Positions 1-9,362 of a stretch of DNA of 64,000 nucleotides are shown in pieces; position 1 is the first letter of the stretch; each line of letters opens with the position of its first letter. The DNA comes from Sulfolobales archaeon HS-7. Lineage in GTDB: Archaea > Thermoproteota > Thermoprotei_A > Sulfolobales > Sulfolobaceae. Where the stretch lies: the NCBI GenBank assembly GCA_019704295.1, contig AP024596.1:853369-917368 (forward strand). Reading direction: 5' to 3'. Under the pieces are notes generated by a model that was not told the origin of the DNA, made no database searches, and worked only from the letters and a program-made list of their open reading frames with translations. The position numbers and the translations under genes are program-made.

Positions 1-53
1 ATGAAGGTTCTAGGTACTACAGGCTTCAGGGGACTAAGGCCCCTGGTAAGTGA
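1..53 (+). CDS. rpl15e: 50S ribosomal protein L15e, C-terminal tail (partial, cut by window edge)
   Basis: Reading from base 3, the frame gives 16 residues ending SRYYRLQGTKAPGK before TGA at 51-53. Crenarchaeal L15e proteins end in a closely similar basic tail (KYYRLQ...PGK), and in Sulfolobales L15e precedes the DUF54 and Rpp30 genes, as here. The stop overlaps the GTG start of the next gene (GTGA), which suggests translational coupling. Only the last few residues are visible, so identification rests on tail similarity and synteny. Confidence 0.75.
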   Translation, partial: EGSRYYRLQGTKAPGK

Positions 54-481
54 CGTTGAAAGTTAGTAAGGTAATACTGTCAGCGTTTATCTATGAGACC
101 GAAGATCCAGAATTAATAGTTGGAAAAATAGATAGATTACTGGAAGGATTCAATTCTAATAAGAGTATGAGAAAAGTAGACGGATATTATAGAACGTCTA
201 TAGGAATCGTGGAGTACGTATTGGAAAAAAAGGAAGCTTCGTATTTCTTTAAAAAAATTCTCAAACTACTTGACAAAAATGATCTATATTTACTACTGGC
301 CACTTATAATGAAAAATTAGATAGAAGCAGATTACATTTACGGTTTGACAAGCAAAAGTTTATAGCACTGGATAAGTTATCCCTTACCGACAAAGGAGAC
401 GTAATTAAGGTAATTGTATCATTAAATATATATAAGAACGATTCATTAATTGAGGAATTAAAGCAAAATGTTTTTAATTGA
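50..481 (+). CDS. DUF54 / COG1325 exosome-associated RNA-binding protein
   Basis: A 143-residue protein of the archaeal DUF54 family, annotated as exosome-subunit-like and presumed to bind RNA. The most characteristic stretch is LHLRFD at residues 95-100 followed by a basic segment. The GTG start at 50 overlaps the L15e stop, and its 3' end overlaps the Rpp30 start by 14 bp. The neighbours (L15e, an RNase P subunit, a diphthamide ligase-like gene) point to RNA processing and translation. The family is recognised by sequence and gene order; its biochemical role is not established from this sequence. Confidence 0.8.
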   Translation: MTLKVSKVILSAFIYETEDPELIVGKIDRLLEGFNSNKSMRKVDGYYRTSIGIVEYVLEKKEASYFFKKILKLLDKNDLYLLLATYNEKLDRSRLHLRFDKQKFIALDKLSLTDKGDVIKVIVSLNIYKNDSLIEELKQNVFN

Positions 482-1001
482 ACCGTGTATCGCTGATCCA
501 TCATTACTTGACGCTATTAAGAAAGTTGGATATACGTTTGCCATAACGGAAAAAAGGGACAGGATAACGATATTAGCTGATTCGAGGTACGATGTTAAAA
601 GAGCAGTGAACAAATATAAGAATAAAATTCTGTTCGTTAGACCTCTGTCAGATGAGGGGTTTAGATCTGCGGTAAAGGAAGAGAGTGTAAGAGGTTTATC
701 TTTTGATAATAAAAACGTCTCCCTTATCAACAAGAAAATATTCAGAACGTTAAAGAAAAGTCGGAAGCTTGTAGAAGTCAATGTAAACAAGATTTCTTTT
801 TTCCATTTGTCTTTACTTATTTCAGCATCTTCCTCAGCAAACAGGCTTTTACTTTCCTCATGTGCTGAGAATAAATCTGAGCTGTGGTCGCCTCTAAGTA
901 AGGTAAGCCTTCTCAAGTTCATCGGTCTTTCCGCTGAGGATAGCATTTGGTCTGTATATCACCTTCCACGACTGTTATTAAAGGGGGATATTAGAACGTA
1001 A
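468..1001 (+). CDS. rnp3: Ribonuclease P protein component 3 (Rpp30 family)
   Basis: A 177-residue protein matching the short crenarchaeal Rpp30 (PHP/TIM-barrel-like) subunit of RNase P, which assists the catalytic RNA in maturing tRNA 5' ends. N-terminal family features are visible (FLIEPCIAD at 2-10, then a hydrophobic strand leading into ITEKRD). The C-terminal SSCAENKSELWSP and SVYHLPRLLL blocks are also typical. It overlaps DUF54 upstream, and its TAA (999-1001) shares a base with the ATG of the next gene, so the operon is tightly coupled. Length is normal for Sulfolobales. Confidence 0.85.
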   Translation: MFLIEPCIADPSLLDAIKKVGYTFAITEKRDRITILADSRYDVKRAVNKYKNKILFVRPLSDEGFRSAVKEESVRGLSFDNKNVSLINKKIFRTLKKSRKLVEVNVNKISFFHLSLLISASSSANRLLLSSCAENKSELWSPLSKVSLLKFIGLSAEDSIWSVYHLPRLLLKGDIRT

Positions 1002-1693
1002 TGAAAAGGTTATGCGCATTAGCATCTGGCGGAAAGGACAGTAATTATGCTATTCATTGGGCGATGACTAAAGGTTTCGATGTAATTCTATTAATAACAT
1101 TCATACCTGCTAGAGGCGATTCATGGATGTTTCAAAAAGTTGGCACAGAGCTAGTAAGTGTACAGGCTGAAGCATTAGGCATTTCGATTAGGTTTTTTCA
1201 TTCTTCGGGGAAAAAAGAGAATGAATATAACGAACTAGTAAACGCTTTTAATTATTGTAAAAAAATTGGGGGAGAAGGTGTTCTAACAGGAGCTCTCAGA
1301 TCGGATTACCAGAGAATCAACATAGCGTTAGCCGCGTATGAAGTAGGATTAAGGACATTTAACCCGTTGTGGAGAAAGGACGAATTTTCATATGTGAAAG
1401 AGCTAGTTGCTTTTGGTTTCAAATTTGTTGTGATTTCATATTCTGCACTAGGTTTTCCCTCTTCTCTTCTAGGCAAGGAGGTTGATAAAGAGGAAATATT
1501 AGAACTTTTGAGTGCCGCAAAAAAATACAACTTCAGTCCTGCTTTTGAAGGAGGAGAAGCTGAGACTTTCGTTACTAGTGCCCCCTTCTACAGTTTTAGT
1601 ATCAGTATTACCGGTAAACCGTACATAATAGACGAGTTCTCCGGAATATATTTAATAGATCAAGTTAAGAAAATTCCTAAAAGAGTTCAGTAG
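1001..1693 (+). CDS. Diphthine-ammonia ligase-like ATP pyrophosphatase (Dph6 family)
   Basis: A 230-residue N-type ATP pyrophosphatase. The PP-loop SGGKDS is at residues 9-14, the GALRSDYQR block at 97-105, and the family signature EGGEAET at 183-189. Dph6 amidates diphthine on elongation factor 2 using ammonia and ATP, the last step of diphthamide synthesis. The ATG overlaps the Rpp30 stop codon. The protein has only the core ligase domain, without the extra domains of eukaryotic Dph6. Function is inferred from family membership and agrees with the translation-related neighbours. Confidence 0.8.
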   Translation: MKRLCALASGGKDSNYAIHWAMTKGFDVILLITFIPARGDSWMFQKVGTELVSVQAEALGISIRFFHSSGKKENEYNELVNAFNYCKKIGGEGVLTGALRSDYQRINIALAAYEVGLRTFNPLWRKDEFSYVKELVAFGFKFVVISYSALGFPSSLLGKEVDKEEILELLSAAKKYNFSPAFEGGEAETFVTSAPFYSFSISITGKPYIIDEFSGIYLIDQVKKIPKRVQ

Positions 1694-1712
1694 GTTATTG
1701 AATATTACCCGT

Positions 1713-2423
1713 TTATCCAAGTCCTACAGTACCTTTGTCATATATTTCCTCATATATTATCTTATATTCTGGATAAATATATTTAATAATTTCTCGGGCA
1801 AGAATTTTCTTAACGTCAGATAATCTTTCCCATTGATATACATCGCTAGGTAATATTAGTATAATGTTTTTTGCCTCATCGTCGATTTTAAGCTCAGCAT
1901 CTTTGTTTTTACCAAGATGATGTTTTACTAATGCTTTAATCTTGGAGGATGGTTCTTCTAGTTTTGACACTACCTTGAGCTTAGCTAGAATTACTTTCCC
2001 AGCATAAGGATGGTTAAGATCCACTACTACTCTATTTCCCGAAACGCTTCTCACAATCGCGATATTTCCGTCATCTAGGAGAACGGGTTTGTTAACCCTG
2101 ATCTGATGAGGATCAGTAATTTTATATATTGAAATTGTTTTAACTTTCGTTGGATCTCTATTTCCGTACGCTTTCTCTGGGGGTATCTCTATTTCTTTCT
2201 CTGTTCCTATATCCATTTGTAACAAGGCCTCCTCTATTCCATCGATAAATCTATGTTCCCCGATTATGGCTAAAATAGGGCCGTATTCTCTCGTTTCACT
2301 ATATATGTTTTTCTCTTTTGCCAGCTTCTCGTCTGTTGTATCAATTACTTCTCCAGTATCTTTAACGGATAGTACATATTCGAGATATACAAAGTCATTA
2401 TCGTTTAACATTTCATCTTCCAC
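1713..2423 (-). CDS. FKBP-type peptidyl-prolyl cis-trans isomerase (SlyD-like)
   Basis: A 236-residue archaeal FKBP that catalyses proline isomerisation and acts as a folding chaperone. The N-terminal domain has the FKBP/SlyD layout: VSVKDTGEVIDTT-like first strands, GEHRFIDGIEEAL at about 51-63, IPPEKAYGNRD around 79-89, an inserted flap domain, then DLNHPYAGK. A C-terminal region of about 80 residues follows. The start is GTG at 2423; a TATA box centred near 2446 predicts a leaderless transcript beginning at about this codon, though an in-frame ATG lies 12 bp downstream. It is convergent with the Dph6-like gene. Confidence 0.85.
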   Translation of the reverse strand: MEDEMLNDNDFVYLEYVLSVKDTGEVIDTTDEKLAKEKNIYSETREYGPILAIIGEHRFIDGIEEALLQMDIGTEKEIEIPPEKAYGNRDPTKVKTISIYKITDPHQIRVNKPVLLDDGNIAIVRSVSGNRVVVDLNHPYAGKVILAKLKVVSKLEEPSSKIKALVKHHLGKNKDAELKIDDEAKNIILILPSDVYQWERLSDVKKILAREIIKYIYPEYKIIYEEIYDKGTVGLG

Positions 2424-2439
2424 TATCGTTTTATGGTTA

Positions 2440-2450
2440 AGTTATAAAAA
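2440..2450 (-). promoter_or_regulatory. Predicted TATA box for the FKBP gene
   Basis: The minus strand reads TTTTTATAAC, centred about 23-26 nt upstream of the GTG start at 2423. This is the spacing expected for a leaderless crenarchaeal transcript and supports GTG as the start codon. Confidence 0.5.
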
Positions 2451-2914
2451 CTAATCTGATCCTAAAACTGCTATCATTACTATCTGGCTAAATATGCTAA
2501 TGAACTAGCTCGCTCTTGGAGACATTGAGATCTCCCGCTTTGAAATTTCCTACTTATCGGAAAGACTCCTATCTCAATAACTGAGGTTTCGCCGAGGTGT
2601 TCTGTAACGTTCAATACGGGGAGAGATTACCGAGGGTTTCTACAGACCCAAGTTACCAAAGTATTATAGGTTCGAAGTTCTTCTATCGACACCTAAGATA
2701 AATTGCAGTTTTTCTGTACTATGAAGAGCTCTTATAATGGTCTATCTCCATGAGTTTCCCCTTTAACTCCCCGTTAAGTTAAACCACCTTGAAATTTCAT
2801 ATGAAGCACAATGTGTTCCTATAATTGGTGGCTAAGAAAACTCAAGTAGATTACGCTATTAAAAAGTAAGGAAAAGCATCGATAATATGAATACTGGACA
2901 AGAATAATTATACT
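2451..2914. other. Gene-free stretch, decayed DNA
   Basis: About 460 bp between the FKBP promoter and the end of carB. No reading frame of useful length, no tRNA and no C/D box pattern. It holds many stops in all frames and short degenerate G/C-rich palindromes, which look like an old mobile-element scar, but I found no clear partner elsewhere in the window. No function can be assigned. Confidence 0.4.
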
Positions 2915-5900
2915 CTATCCAGAATATTCCGCTAACCAGTATTCTTTTAATTCATTATAACTAAATATTTCTACGTTAAATAATGCGTAACTAATTTCAA
3001 ATCCTAACTTAGCGTTAAGAATTAAAGGAATATTAAAGTCAACACTACTTCTCCTAATTTCGTAATCCTTGTTAATCGCATAACCGTCTGTAACAACAAG
3101 ACCTATTTTCCTCGAACTTAAATAAAATAATAGTCTCTTATGGTCTAGTTCATTATAATTTGGTAATGGCATTTTATCGTAAGTAATAACTGTAAACCCT
3201 TTCTCCGTAAAGTTGGAGGCTACCTTTATCAATATGTCTCTATTTGAATCACCATATATTAGAATCAGTTTATCGTGTGAAGGAATATTGTTAGGTGAGG
3301 CAGATAACCAACTTTTTATTAACGCCTCTTGATAAGTATAGCCTAACGAAGCTACTTCTCCCGTACTGCGCATTTCTGGTCCTAAATAGGGATAAGCCCC
3401 CTTTAATTGGGCCCAAGAGAATTGTGGACTTTTGACTGCCCACGAGACAGAATTTAATAATACTTGTGAGCTTGAATGAAAACCTTCAAAAATTCCTCGA
3501 ACGCCTAAATCTACTACGTTAGTCCCGACCGCCTTACTAGAAAAGGGCATACTTCTACTAGTTCTAAGATTTAACTCTAATACATGGGGCTTCTCCTTGA
3601 TTAGGTATTGGATATTAAAAGGCCCTCTTATATTAAGCTCTCTTACTAACAATTCTGCCTGACTTAACATGGTGCTTAGTGTATTTTCTTTTAGTGTAAT
3701 TGGAGGAGTAACTATTGTAGCGTCACCACTGTGAATACCTGCCTCTTCTATGTGTTCTATAGGTATACAGATTGCGGTATTTCCATCTCCCGCACAATCA
3801 AGTTCCGCCTCAGTTGCCCCTTTAAAAAACTTTGAAATAACTGCTGGATATTTAGTGGAGATTACTCTAGATCTAGAAAGATATTTGTTAAGGTCTGCGT
3901 AATTTTCAATGATAACCATGTTTGAACCACTTAGCACATAGCTAGGTCTTATGATTACGGGGAATCCATATTTCTCAATGAAAGACTTTATCTCCTGTGA
4001 TGTCGTAACTGAAGTCCACTCTGGCTGCGGTATCCCTAGTTTATTTAGAAGTTCTGAAAATTTTGCTCTGTTTTCCGCCTTGTCTATACAACTACCAGCA
4101 GTTCCTAAAAGTGATATGTTATTACTCTCTAACTCCTTTGCTAAATTATTTCCTATTTGACCCGCTGAAAATATTGCCACAGATTTGTATTTCTCTTTCT
4201 TTAATACGCTCATTATTACGGAGGAGGAAATTTCATCGAAGTAAAGTTTTTTTGCGATATCCCAATCAGTAGAGACAGTTTCTGGATTATAATTTAAAAC
4301 TGTAACATTTTTTATATACCGGCTTAAAGCGGATAGCGCGGATATAAGCCCCCAATCGAACTCTACAGACACCCCAATCCTAAATCCACCTGCACCAACT
4401 AATAGAACGCCGTTATTGTCAAAGGTGATATCGTTTTCACTTCCATTATAGGTTAAGTATAGGTAGTTGGTTTGCGCAGGCCACTCGCCTGCGACTGTAT
4501 CAATCTGTTTTACAACAGGTTCGTGATTTTCTGTTAATTCTTGAATCTTCTGCCTGTTTAATCCTGTTATTTCTTCTAATTGTTCTTGCGAAAAGCCCAA
4601 TTTTAAAGCGTTAATTAACATATCCTTTTCAGGATTAGCATTTAGCTGTTTCGCGAAAGCTACAAGTCCTCTTATTTTATCTAAAAAGAACTTATCTATA
4701 CCTGTTACTTGGTACACTTCCTCAGTATCTGCATCATAATAAAAAGCGGCAGACGCACTTAAGAACCAGTATGGACGCTTTTCGCTGAGGTATTTTATAG
4801 CTTTTTCCTTATTCATTGATTTTATAAAGTTTAAATCAAAAACACCCTTTACCCCGATATCAAGCATCCTTGTAGCTTTTTGTAATGCCTCCTCGAAGTT
4901 TCTCCCTATTGCCATAACCTCGCCTACGCTTTTCATTTCCGTCCCTAAACTTGTCTCTACCTTATCGAATTTATCTAAATCCCATCTCGGAGACTTAATT
5001 ACAATGTAATCTAAACTAGGTTCGAAACAAGCACATGTGGAGCCTGATACGGAGTTCCTTATTTCGTACAATTTATAGCCAAGCGCTATTTTCGCAGATA
5101 CATAAGCTAATGGATAACCTGTTGCTTTACTAGCCAGAGCGCTTGAACGTGACATTCTTGGATTAGTTTCAATAACGTAAAAATTAGAGCCTTCTGGAGA
5201 GAGGGCAAACTGGACGTTACACTCTCCCTGAAGTTCTATAGACTCTGCGACCTTAATGGCTACATCCCTCATCTTTTGATATTCGGTATTATCGAGGGTT
5301 TGACATGGAGTAACAACAACTGATTCGCCTGTATGAGTTCCCATCGGATCTAAATTCTCTATGCACGCTACAACCGAACTATTACCATCGGAATCCCTAA
5401 TTACCTCATATTCTAATTCCTTCCAATGATGGAGGTACTTCTCCAGCAACACTTCATTGATATAGCTTTGTGATAATGCACGAGGAATTTCTTTCCTTAA
5501 TTGATTCTCATTCCATATTACTGAAGAACCTCTACCCCCTAAATTAAATGAAACTCTTATCATTAGGGGATATCCTAACATCTCAGCCTTTTCTATTGCC
5601 TCATTATAATCTCTTGCAGAGTAGCTAGGCGGTACTGGTAACTTCCTCTCTATCATAGTTTCCCTAAACCTCTCTCTGCTAAGTGCCCTCTCGATTCCTG
5701 AAATGGGTGTTCCTAGAACTTTTACGGAATAGTTATTAAGTACGCCTTTCTTATATAGATCTATTCCTATATTTAGCGCCGATTGACCCCCAAAGCCTAT
5801 CATGATTCCATCAGGTCTCTCCTTTTCAATAATCCTTGACACAAACTCAACATTTAGGGGTAACATATAGACCTTGTCGGCAAAAGTGTAACTCGTCTGT

Positions 5901-6043
5901 ACAGTAGCTACGTTAGGATTAAATAATACTGTCTGTATACCTTCCTCCTTTATCGCCTTTAGAGCCTGAGTCGCACTATAATCAAATTCTGCCGCCTCTG
6001 CAATCTTTATAGCTCCAGATCCTATTACTAGGATTTTCTTCAT
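2915..6043 (-). CDS. carB: Carbamoyl-phosphate synthase large subunit
   Basis: A 1,042-residue protein that makes carbamoyl phosphate from bicarbonate, ATP and ammonia passed from CarA, feeding pyrimidine and arginine synthesis. It has the duplicated ATP-grasp layout: the first half opens with [21 protein letters not shown] and contains [20 protein letters not shown]; the second half repeats the fold with [16 protein letters not shown] and [16 protein letters not shown]. An MGS-like allosteric domain occupies the last 120 or so residues. The start overlaps the carA stop by 4 bp. Length is normal for Sulfolobales; no missing catalytic blocks were seen. Confidence 0.96.
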   Translation of the reverse strand: MKKILVIGSGAIKIAEAAEFDYSATQALKAIKEEGIQTVLFNPNVATVQTSYTFADKVYMLPLNVEFVSRIIEKERPDGIMIGFGGQSALNIGIDLYKKGVLNNYSVKVLGTPISGIERALSRERFRETMIERKLPVPPSYSARDYNEAIEKAEMLGYPLMIRVSFNLGGRGSSVIWNENQLRKEIPRALSQSYINEVLLEKYLHHWKELEYEVIRDSDGNSSVVACIENLDPMGTHTGESVVVTPCQTLDNTEYQKMRDVAIKVAESIELQGECNVQFALSPEGSNFYVIETNPRMSRSSALASKATGYPLAYVSAKIALGYKLYEIRNSVSGSTCACFEPSLDYIVIKSPRWDLDKFDKVETSLGTEMKSVGEVMAIGRNFEEALQKATRMLDIGVKGVFDLNFIKSMNKEKAIKYLSEKRPYWFLSASAAFYYDADTEEVYQVTGIDKFFLDKIRGLVAFAKQLNANPEKDMLINALKLGFSQEQLEEITGLNRQKIQELTENHEPVVKQIDTVAGEWPAQTNYLYLTYNGSENDITFDNNGVLLVGAGGFRIGVSVEFDWGLISALSALSRYIKNVTVLNYNPETVSTDWDIAKKLYFDEISSSVIMSVLKKEKYKSVAIFSAGQIGNNLAKELESNNISLLGTAGSCIDKAENRAKFSELLNKLGIPQPEWTSVTTSQEIKSFIEKYGFPVIIRPSYVLSGSNMVIIENYADLNKYLSRSRVISTKYPAVISKFFKGATEAELDCAGDGNTAICIPIEHIEEAGIHSGDATIVTPPITLKENTLSTMLSQAELLVRELNIRGPFNIQYLIKEKPHVLELNLRTSRSMPFSSKAVGTNVVDLGVRGIFEGFHSSSQVLLNSVSWAVKSPQFSWAQLKGAYPYLGPEMRSTGEVASLGYTYQEALIKSWLSASPNNIPSHDKLILIYGDSNRDILIKVASNFTEKGFTVITYDKMPLPNYNELDHKRLLFYLSSRKIGLVVTDGYAINKDYEIRRSSVDFNIPLILNAKLGFEISYALFNVEIFSYNELKEYWLAEYSG

Positions 6044-7146
6044 GTTCTCAAATACCTCATTGTAAAATAGTCAAATATCCAGTTGGTATCGTTGGGACCA
6101 GGTCTAGCCTCCGGATGAAATTGCACCGAAATGATTGGAAAGTTATCGTACAGAACTCCCTCAATCGTCATATCATCAGGGTCTACAAACCACAGTTTAG
6201 CTTCTGGAGGAATTTTGGTAACAGCGTAACCATGATTATGAGTGGAAATATAACATTTTTTCGAGTTAACGTCGTATAACGGTTTATTTATTCCTCTATG
6301 TCCGTACCTCATTTTTTCGACTTTTCCTCCTAATGCAAGCGCTATTAACTGATGTCCCAAACAGATACCTAACGTTTGATATTTGTATTCTAGCAACTCT
6401 CTAACGTCTTCTATTTTATCTTTAAGAAAATTTGGATTCCCTGGTCCATTAGATATTACCACTGCATCAGGATTGAAATCTGAAACCGTCGAAGGAGATA
6501 CATTACACGGAAGTCTCACTATGTTGAAACCTCTCTTATAGAGTTGATGCAAAATACCGTGTTTCACTCCACAGTCAATAATTACAATCGTCCTATTCAT
6601 ATTGCCGTAATAAAATAGTGGAACTTTAGGAGATACGTAACTCGTGAAATCTATTTCGTCATATCTTTCCGTAATTTCTGGTTTCAAGTCGCTTGAAAAT
6701 ATAGTAGCCATCATTGTGCCGTATTCCCTTATCTTTTTCACTAACATGCGCGTATCTATTCCTTGAATACCAGGAATGTCATTTTCAATAAGCCATTCAT
6801 TAAGAGTTAGTGAATAGCCCCTCTTTTTTCCTTCTGTAAGTTCACTAACTACTAAACCATTTACCTGCACGTGCTCTGATTCGAAATTAGTTAGTATTCC
6901 GTTGTCTTCTCTCTTGCTCGGTACTCCATAATTTCCAACTAGTGGGTGGGTAATAACAAGTATTTGCCCTCTATAGGAAGGATCTGTGAGACTTTCAGGG
7001 TAGCCATTCATAGCGGTTGAAAAAACTATCTCTCCTTCGCTTTTTTTCATACTGCCGAAGAGCTTTCCCTTATATAGAGAGCCATCTTCTAGATATAGAA
7101 AACCGTCATTTCCCATGAAAATACCCCTGAACGGAATTGTATTCAT
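6040..7146 (-). CDS. carA: Carbamoyl-phosphate synthase small subunit (glutaminase)
   Basis: A 368-residue glutamine amidotransferase subunit that hydrolyses glutamine and hands ammonia to CarB. The N-terminal CPSase domain contains [16 protein letters not shown]; the class I GATase triad is visible as the LGICLGHQ cysteine motif and QFHPEA near the C-terminus. First gene of the carAB operon. Two starts are possible: ATG at 7146, close behind a TATA box around 7176-7183 and so nearly leaderless, or ATG at 7116, preceded by an AGGGG Shine-Dalgarno-like run. I list the longer form. Confidence 0.95.
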   Translation of the reverse strand: MNTIPFRGIFMGNDGFLYLEDGSLYKGKLFGSMKKSEGEIVFSTAMNGYPESLTDPSYRGQILVITHPLVGNYGVPSKREDNGILTNFESEHVQVNGLVVSELTEGKKRGYSLTLNEWLIENDIPGIQGIDTRMLVKKIREYGTMMATIFSSDLKPEITERYDEIDFTSYVSPKVPLFYYGNMNRTIVIIDCGVKHGILHQLYKRGFNIVRLPCNVSPSTVSDFNPDAVVISNGPGNPNFLKDKIEDVRELLEYKYQTLGICLGHQLIALALGGKVEKMRYGHRGINKPLYDVNSKKCYISTHNHGYAVTKIPPEAKLWFVDPDDMTIEGVLYDNFPIISVQFHPEARPGPNDTNWIFDYFTMRYLRT

Positions 7147-7293
7147 TTTTACTCTTTTCCTTTAATTTCAATATCGTATAAGGAAAAAGGTGCAGAGCCC
7201 ACTCTTTTCTTTGATAAATCTTTATAAAAAGTTTTCTGGAATTGGTTGCCTCGTACTATTAATGGATATTTGTAAAAAAATCACACTGAAAAT

Positions 7294-7301
7294 CTTTTAT
7301 T
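7294..7301 (+). promoter_or_regulatory. Predicted TATA box for the RHH gene
   Basis: CTTTTATT lies about 28-30 bp upstream of the ATG at 7327. The spacing fits a leaderless transcript starting there and argues against the GTG at 7303 as the translation start. Confidence 0.4.
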
Positions 7302-7326
7302 TGTGCTAAGGATCTATGAGAGTGCT

Positions 7327-7494
7327 ATGCAAGAGGGAAAAAAAATAGTCGTCAGTGTTAGATTAAAGGAAGAACTTGTCTCTAAAATAGATCAGATAGC
7401 ACGAGAGAATAACGTTCCTAGGAGTGAAGTCATCATGAAGGCTTTAGTTTGGTACATGGAAAAGCGTGGCTACACAAGAAATAATCACTTATAA
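7327..7494 (+). CDS. Ribbon-helix-helix (CopG/MetJ-type) DNA-binding protein
   Basis: A small protein of about 55 residues. The beta strand KIVVSVRLK is followed by two helices (EELVSKIDQIARENN, then the N-cap PRSEVIMKALVWYMEK), the classic RHH fold of dimeric transcription repressors. I start it at ATG 7327; a GTG at 7303 in frame adds eight residues but lies too close to the TATA box. It is convergent with the GTPase gene and the two stops overlap by 6 bp. Its target is unknown; autoregulation, or control of the adjacent carAB promoter, is possible but unproven. Confidence 0.75.
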   Translation: MQEGKKIVVSVRLKEELVSKIDQIARENNVPRSEVIMKALVWYMEKRGYTRNNHL

Positions 7495-8295
7495 CCTTCT
7501 TCTTTTTTCCAACAAATTAATGGTAGGAGGAAGATCGTAATAAAAAATCTCGTTATTGTAGAAGTCTCGAAGAAGTACTCTAGAAGCCTCATCTATATTC
7601 AACTCCTTATCCTTGGAGTATATTAGATGTCTTTTCTTTGCAATTCCCTCTATTAACTCTAGCTCTGTACTAAATACTACATTATATTTTCTCTGCAGCC
7701 TATGTTTAAATCCTAGTCCCGTAATTCTTCTAATTAATTCGACTGCAACCTTTACAGGATTTTCTAATTTTTCAGGGGGAGTACCACGTATAATCCTTTC
7801 TAAAGGACTTCCGTCGGGAGGGATAACACCAGGCGAATCCCAAATATATAGACCACCGCTTATTTTGAATAATTGAATTTGTAATGTAGAACCAGTTCCG
7901 CGAGGTATAGGCGACACTTTTGTAGACTTGTAACCTTTAAGGGAGTTAATTATTGACGACTTTCCTGTTTTTGGATAACCTACAAGAATACATTTTATTT
8001 TCTCCTTACTTTGGAGAGACTTTATTCCTCTTTTTAGTATCTTCGTGTTCTCATTTTTCTTAATGCTATAAGGTATTGTAATAAGTCCTTGATTTTCGTA
8101 AATTTGAATCCACTTTTTTATTACTGTAGGTGGAACTAAATCCGATTTATTCATAACTAACACTAGTTTCTTGTTATATCTTAATGCGATTTCTTCTAAC
8201 TTTATAGATCGTGTTAACTCAGGTTCTCTACCATCTAAGACTTCTAGAATAACGTCAGATTTACGAATATACTTAATTAGTTCTGTAGGAAACAT
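7489..8295 (-). CDS. Circularly permuted GTPase (YlqF/YawG family)
   Basis: A 268-residue protein with GTPase motifs in permuted order: G4 NKSD at about 49-52 precedes the P-loop GYPKTGKSS (G1) near 103-111 and DSPG (G3) near 155. This order defines the YlqF/YawG/NOG2 group, which in other organisms assists large-subunit ribosome assembly. The C-terminal segment after G3 is family specific. It stands alone, with relic DNA upstream and the RHH gene converging downstream. Ribosome biogenesis is inferred from the family. Confidence 0.8.
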   Translation of the reverse strand: MFPTELIKYIRKSDVILEVLDGREPELTRSIKLEEIALRYNKKLVLVMNKSDLVPPTVIKKWIQIYENQGLITIPYSIKKNENTKILKRGIKSLQSKEKIKCILVGYPKTGKSSIINSLKGYKSTKVSPIPRGTGSTLQIQLFKISGGLYIWDSPGVIPPDGSPLERIIRGTPPEKLENPVKVAVELIRRITGLGFKHRLQRKYNVVFSTELELIEGIAKKRHLIYSKDKELNIDEASRVLLRDFYNNEIFYYDLPPTINLLEKRRRL

Positions 8296-8379
8296 TTTAT
8301 ACGCCGTTATAGTGGTGTTGAGTCTTTTATTTCGAATTTAAAAGAATAAGGCTATATGTTTCTCTAGACTTTAAAGGTA

Positions 8380-8560
8380 AATTAACCGAGAGGACCGTTA
8401 ATGCGTTCATTGCGAATTCGATTTATTTAGAAATATAGAATGAATTTGATTGAATATTATCGTGTTGATTGGTAAGGATTCACACTTAATAATTCCCTTT
8501 ATTTAATACCTATTTGCAATAATTATAATTGACAATGGATACCTGAATCGGCTAACCAGG
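8380..8560. repeat. MITE-like repeat, copy A (degenerate)
   Basis: This stretch aligns along its length with 31300-31450. Shared blocks include TTTAGAAA..TAGAATGAATTT..TTGA and TTAATA(C/A)..TATTT(G/C)CAATAATTA, separated by a variable middle. I judge identity at about 75 percent by eye. Copy A has lost a recognisable right-hand terminal repeat, whereas copy B keeps it. No coding capacity. Confidence 0.65.
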
Positions 8561-8814
8561 ATCAGAAAGAGCATATTATACGCAAAATTTGTTTATTTTC
8601 AAAAAATTCAGCATTGCCATTAGTTTGTCGGCTATTAACTCCTCTAAGTTAATATTTGGAGGACACTATTTAATTTATAGAACTTTCCAGAAATTTTACT
8701 TAACTAACGTTAATAGTCTCTGACTGTCCTTGTTATTGAAAATTTCAATCACTCACTACGAAATACAAGGAAATCCTAAAAAACTTAAAAGAACATACAC
8801 TTTTTAGTAACTAA

Positions 8815-9044
8815 TAATATCCGACGGTTATGACGCTTAGCAAACGTCAAACTTATTATGTTAAGAACACTCGTTGCTGCCCTTGATTCTCGAAAATTGA
8901 GCAATTACTTACCATCATGCTCAGTAAACTAATCTTATACTACTACTTCACATAATTAGACGATTTTTCAATTCTAAATAGATATGTTTTATCGCTTTTT
9001 ACTTTATCTAATTATTCATATTAATTATACATTAGAGATTGTCA
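8815..9044 (+). repeat. Transposon relic, copy 1 (3'-terminal fragment)
   Basis: Contains the 3' end of the element best preserved at 33121-34147. Shared landmarks are CCTTGATTCTCGAAA, an A/T-rich block reading TTCTAAATAGATATGTTTTATCGC, CTTTTTACTTTATCTA, and a terminal ATTAGAGATTGTC resembling the element's inverted terminal repeat. The upstream part, including the transposase C-terminus remnant, is badly eroded. The orientation is the same as that of the other three copies. Confidence 0.6.
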
Positions 9045-9362
9045 GTATCTAAAGAGATGCACGGAATATAGGTTTGAGAAGTAGGGTAAGAGGCTCGTTC
9101 TGGTGAAATATGCATTTACTTCTATACCCTGCGATAGTTATGGGAACTTCGGGTAAGACTTAACACAAGTTAATCGCATCTTAAGATGTTCTTACCTGTG
9201 TAGGATAACAGATCGTTATTAGTATATCTCTCTCAGTATCCCAAGGAGATTAAGGTTGGAACTATCCGTAGAGTGTGAGGAGTCCTTGTCCTAACGAGGT
9301 AGGAGATCTGGAAGTCCTATCCATAGCAGGCAGGCACTTAACAATGCTGATTCAGGATATAT
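9045..9362. other. Gene-free relic DNA
   Basis: No open frame survives; all six frames carry many stops. It is more G/C rich and purine-striped than the flanking genes, and contains GTGAGGAGTCCTTGTCC and a GCATCTTAAGATG palindrome. This resembles an eroded mobile-element end, but no second copy was found in the window. The rest of the 8296-9362 gap, outside the two repeats listed, shows nothing else I can name. Confidence 0.35.

Noticed and set aside
2669..2700. GGTTCGAAG, resembling a tRNA T-loop.
   Set aside because: No matching T-stem, acceptor or anticodon arm can be drawn around it.
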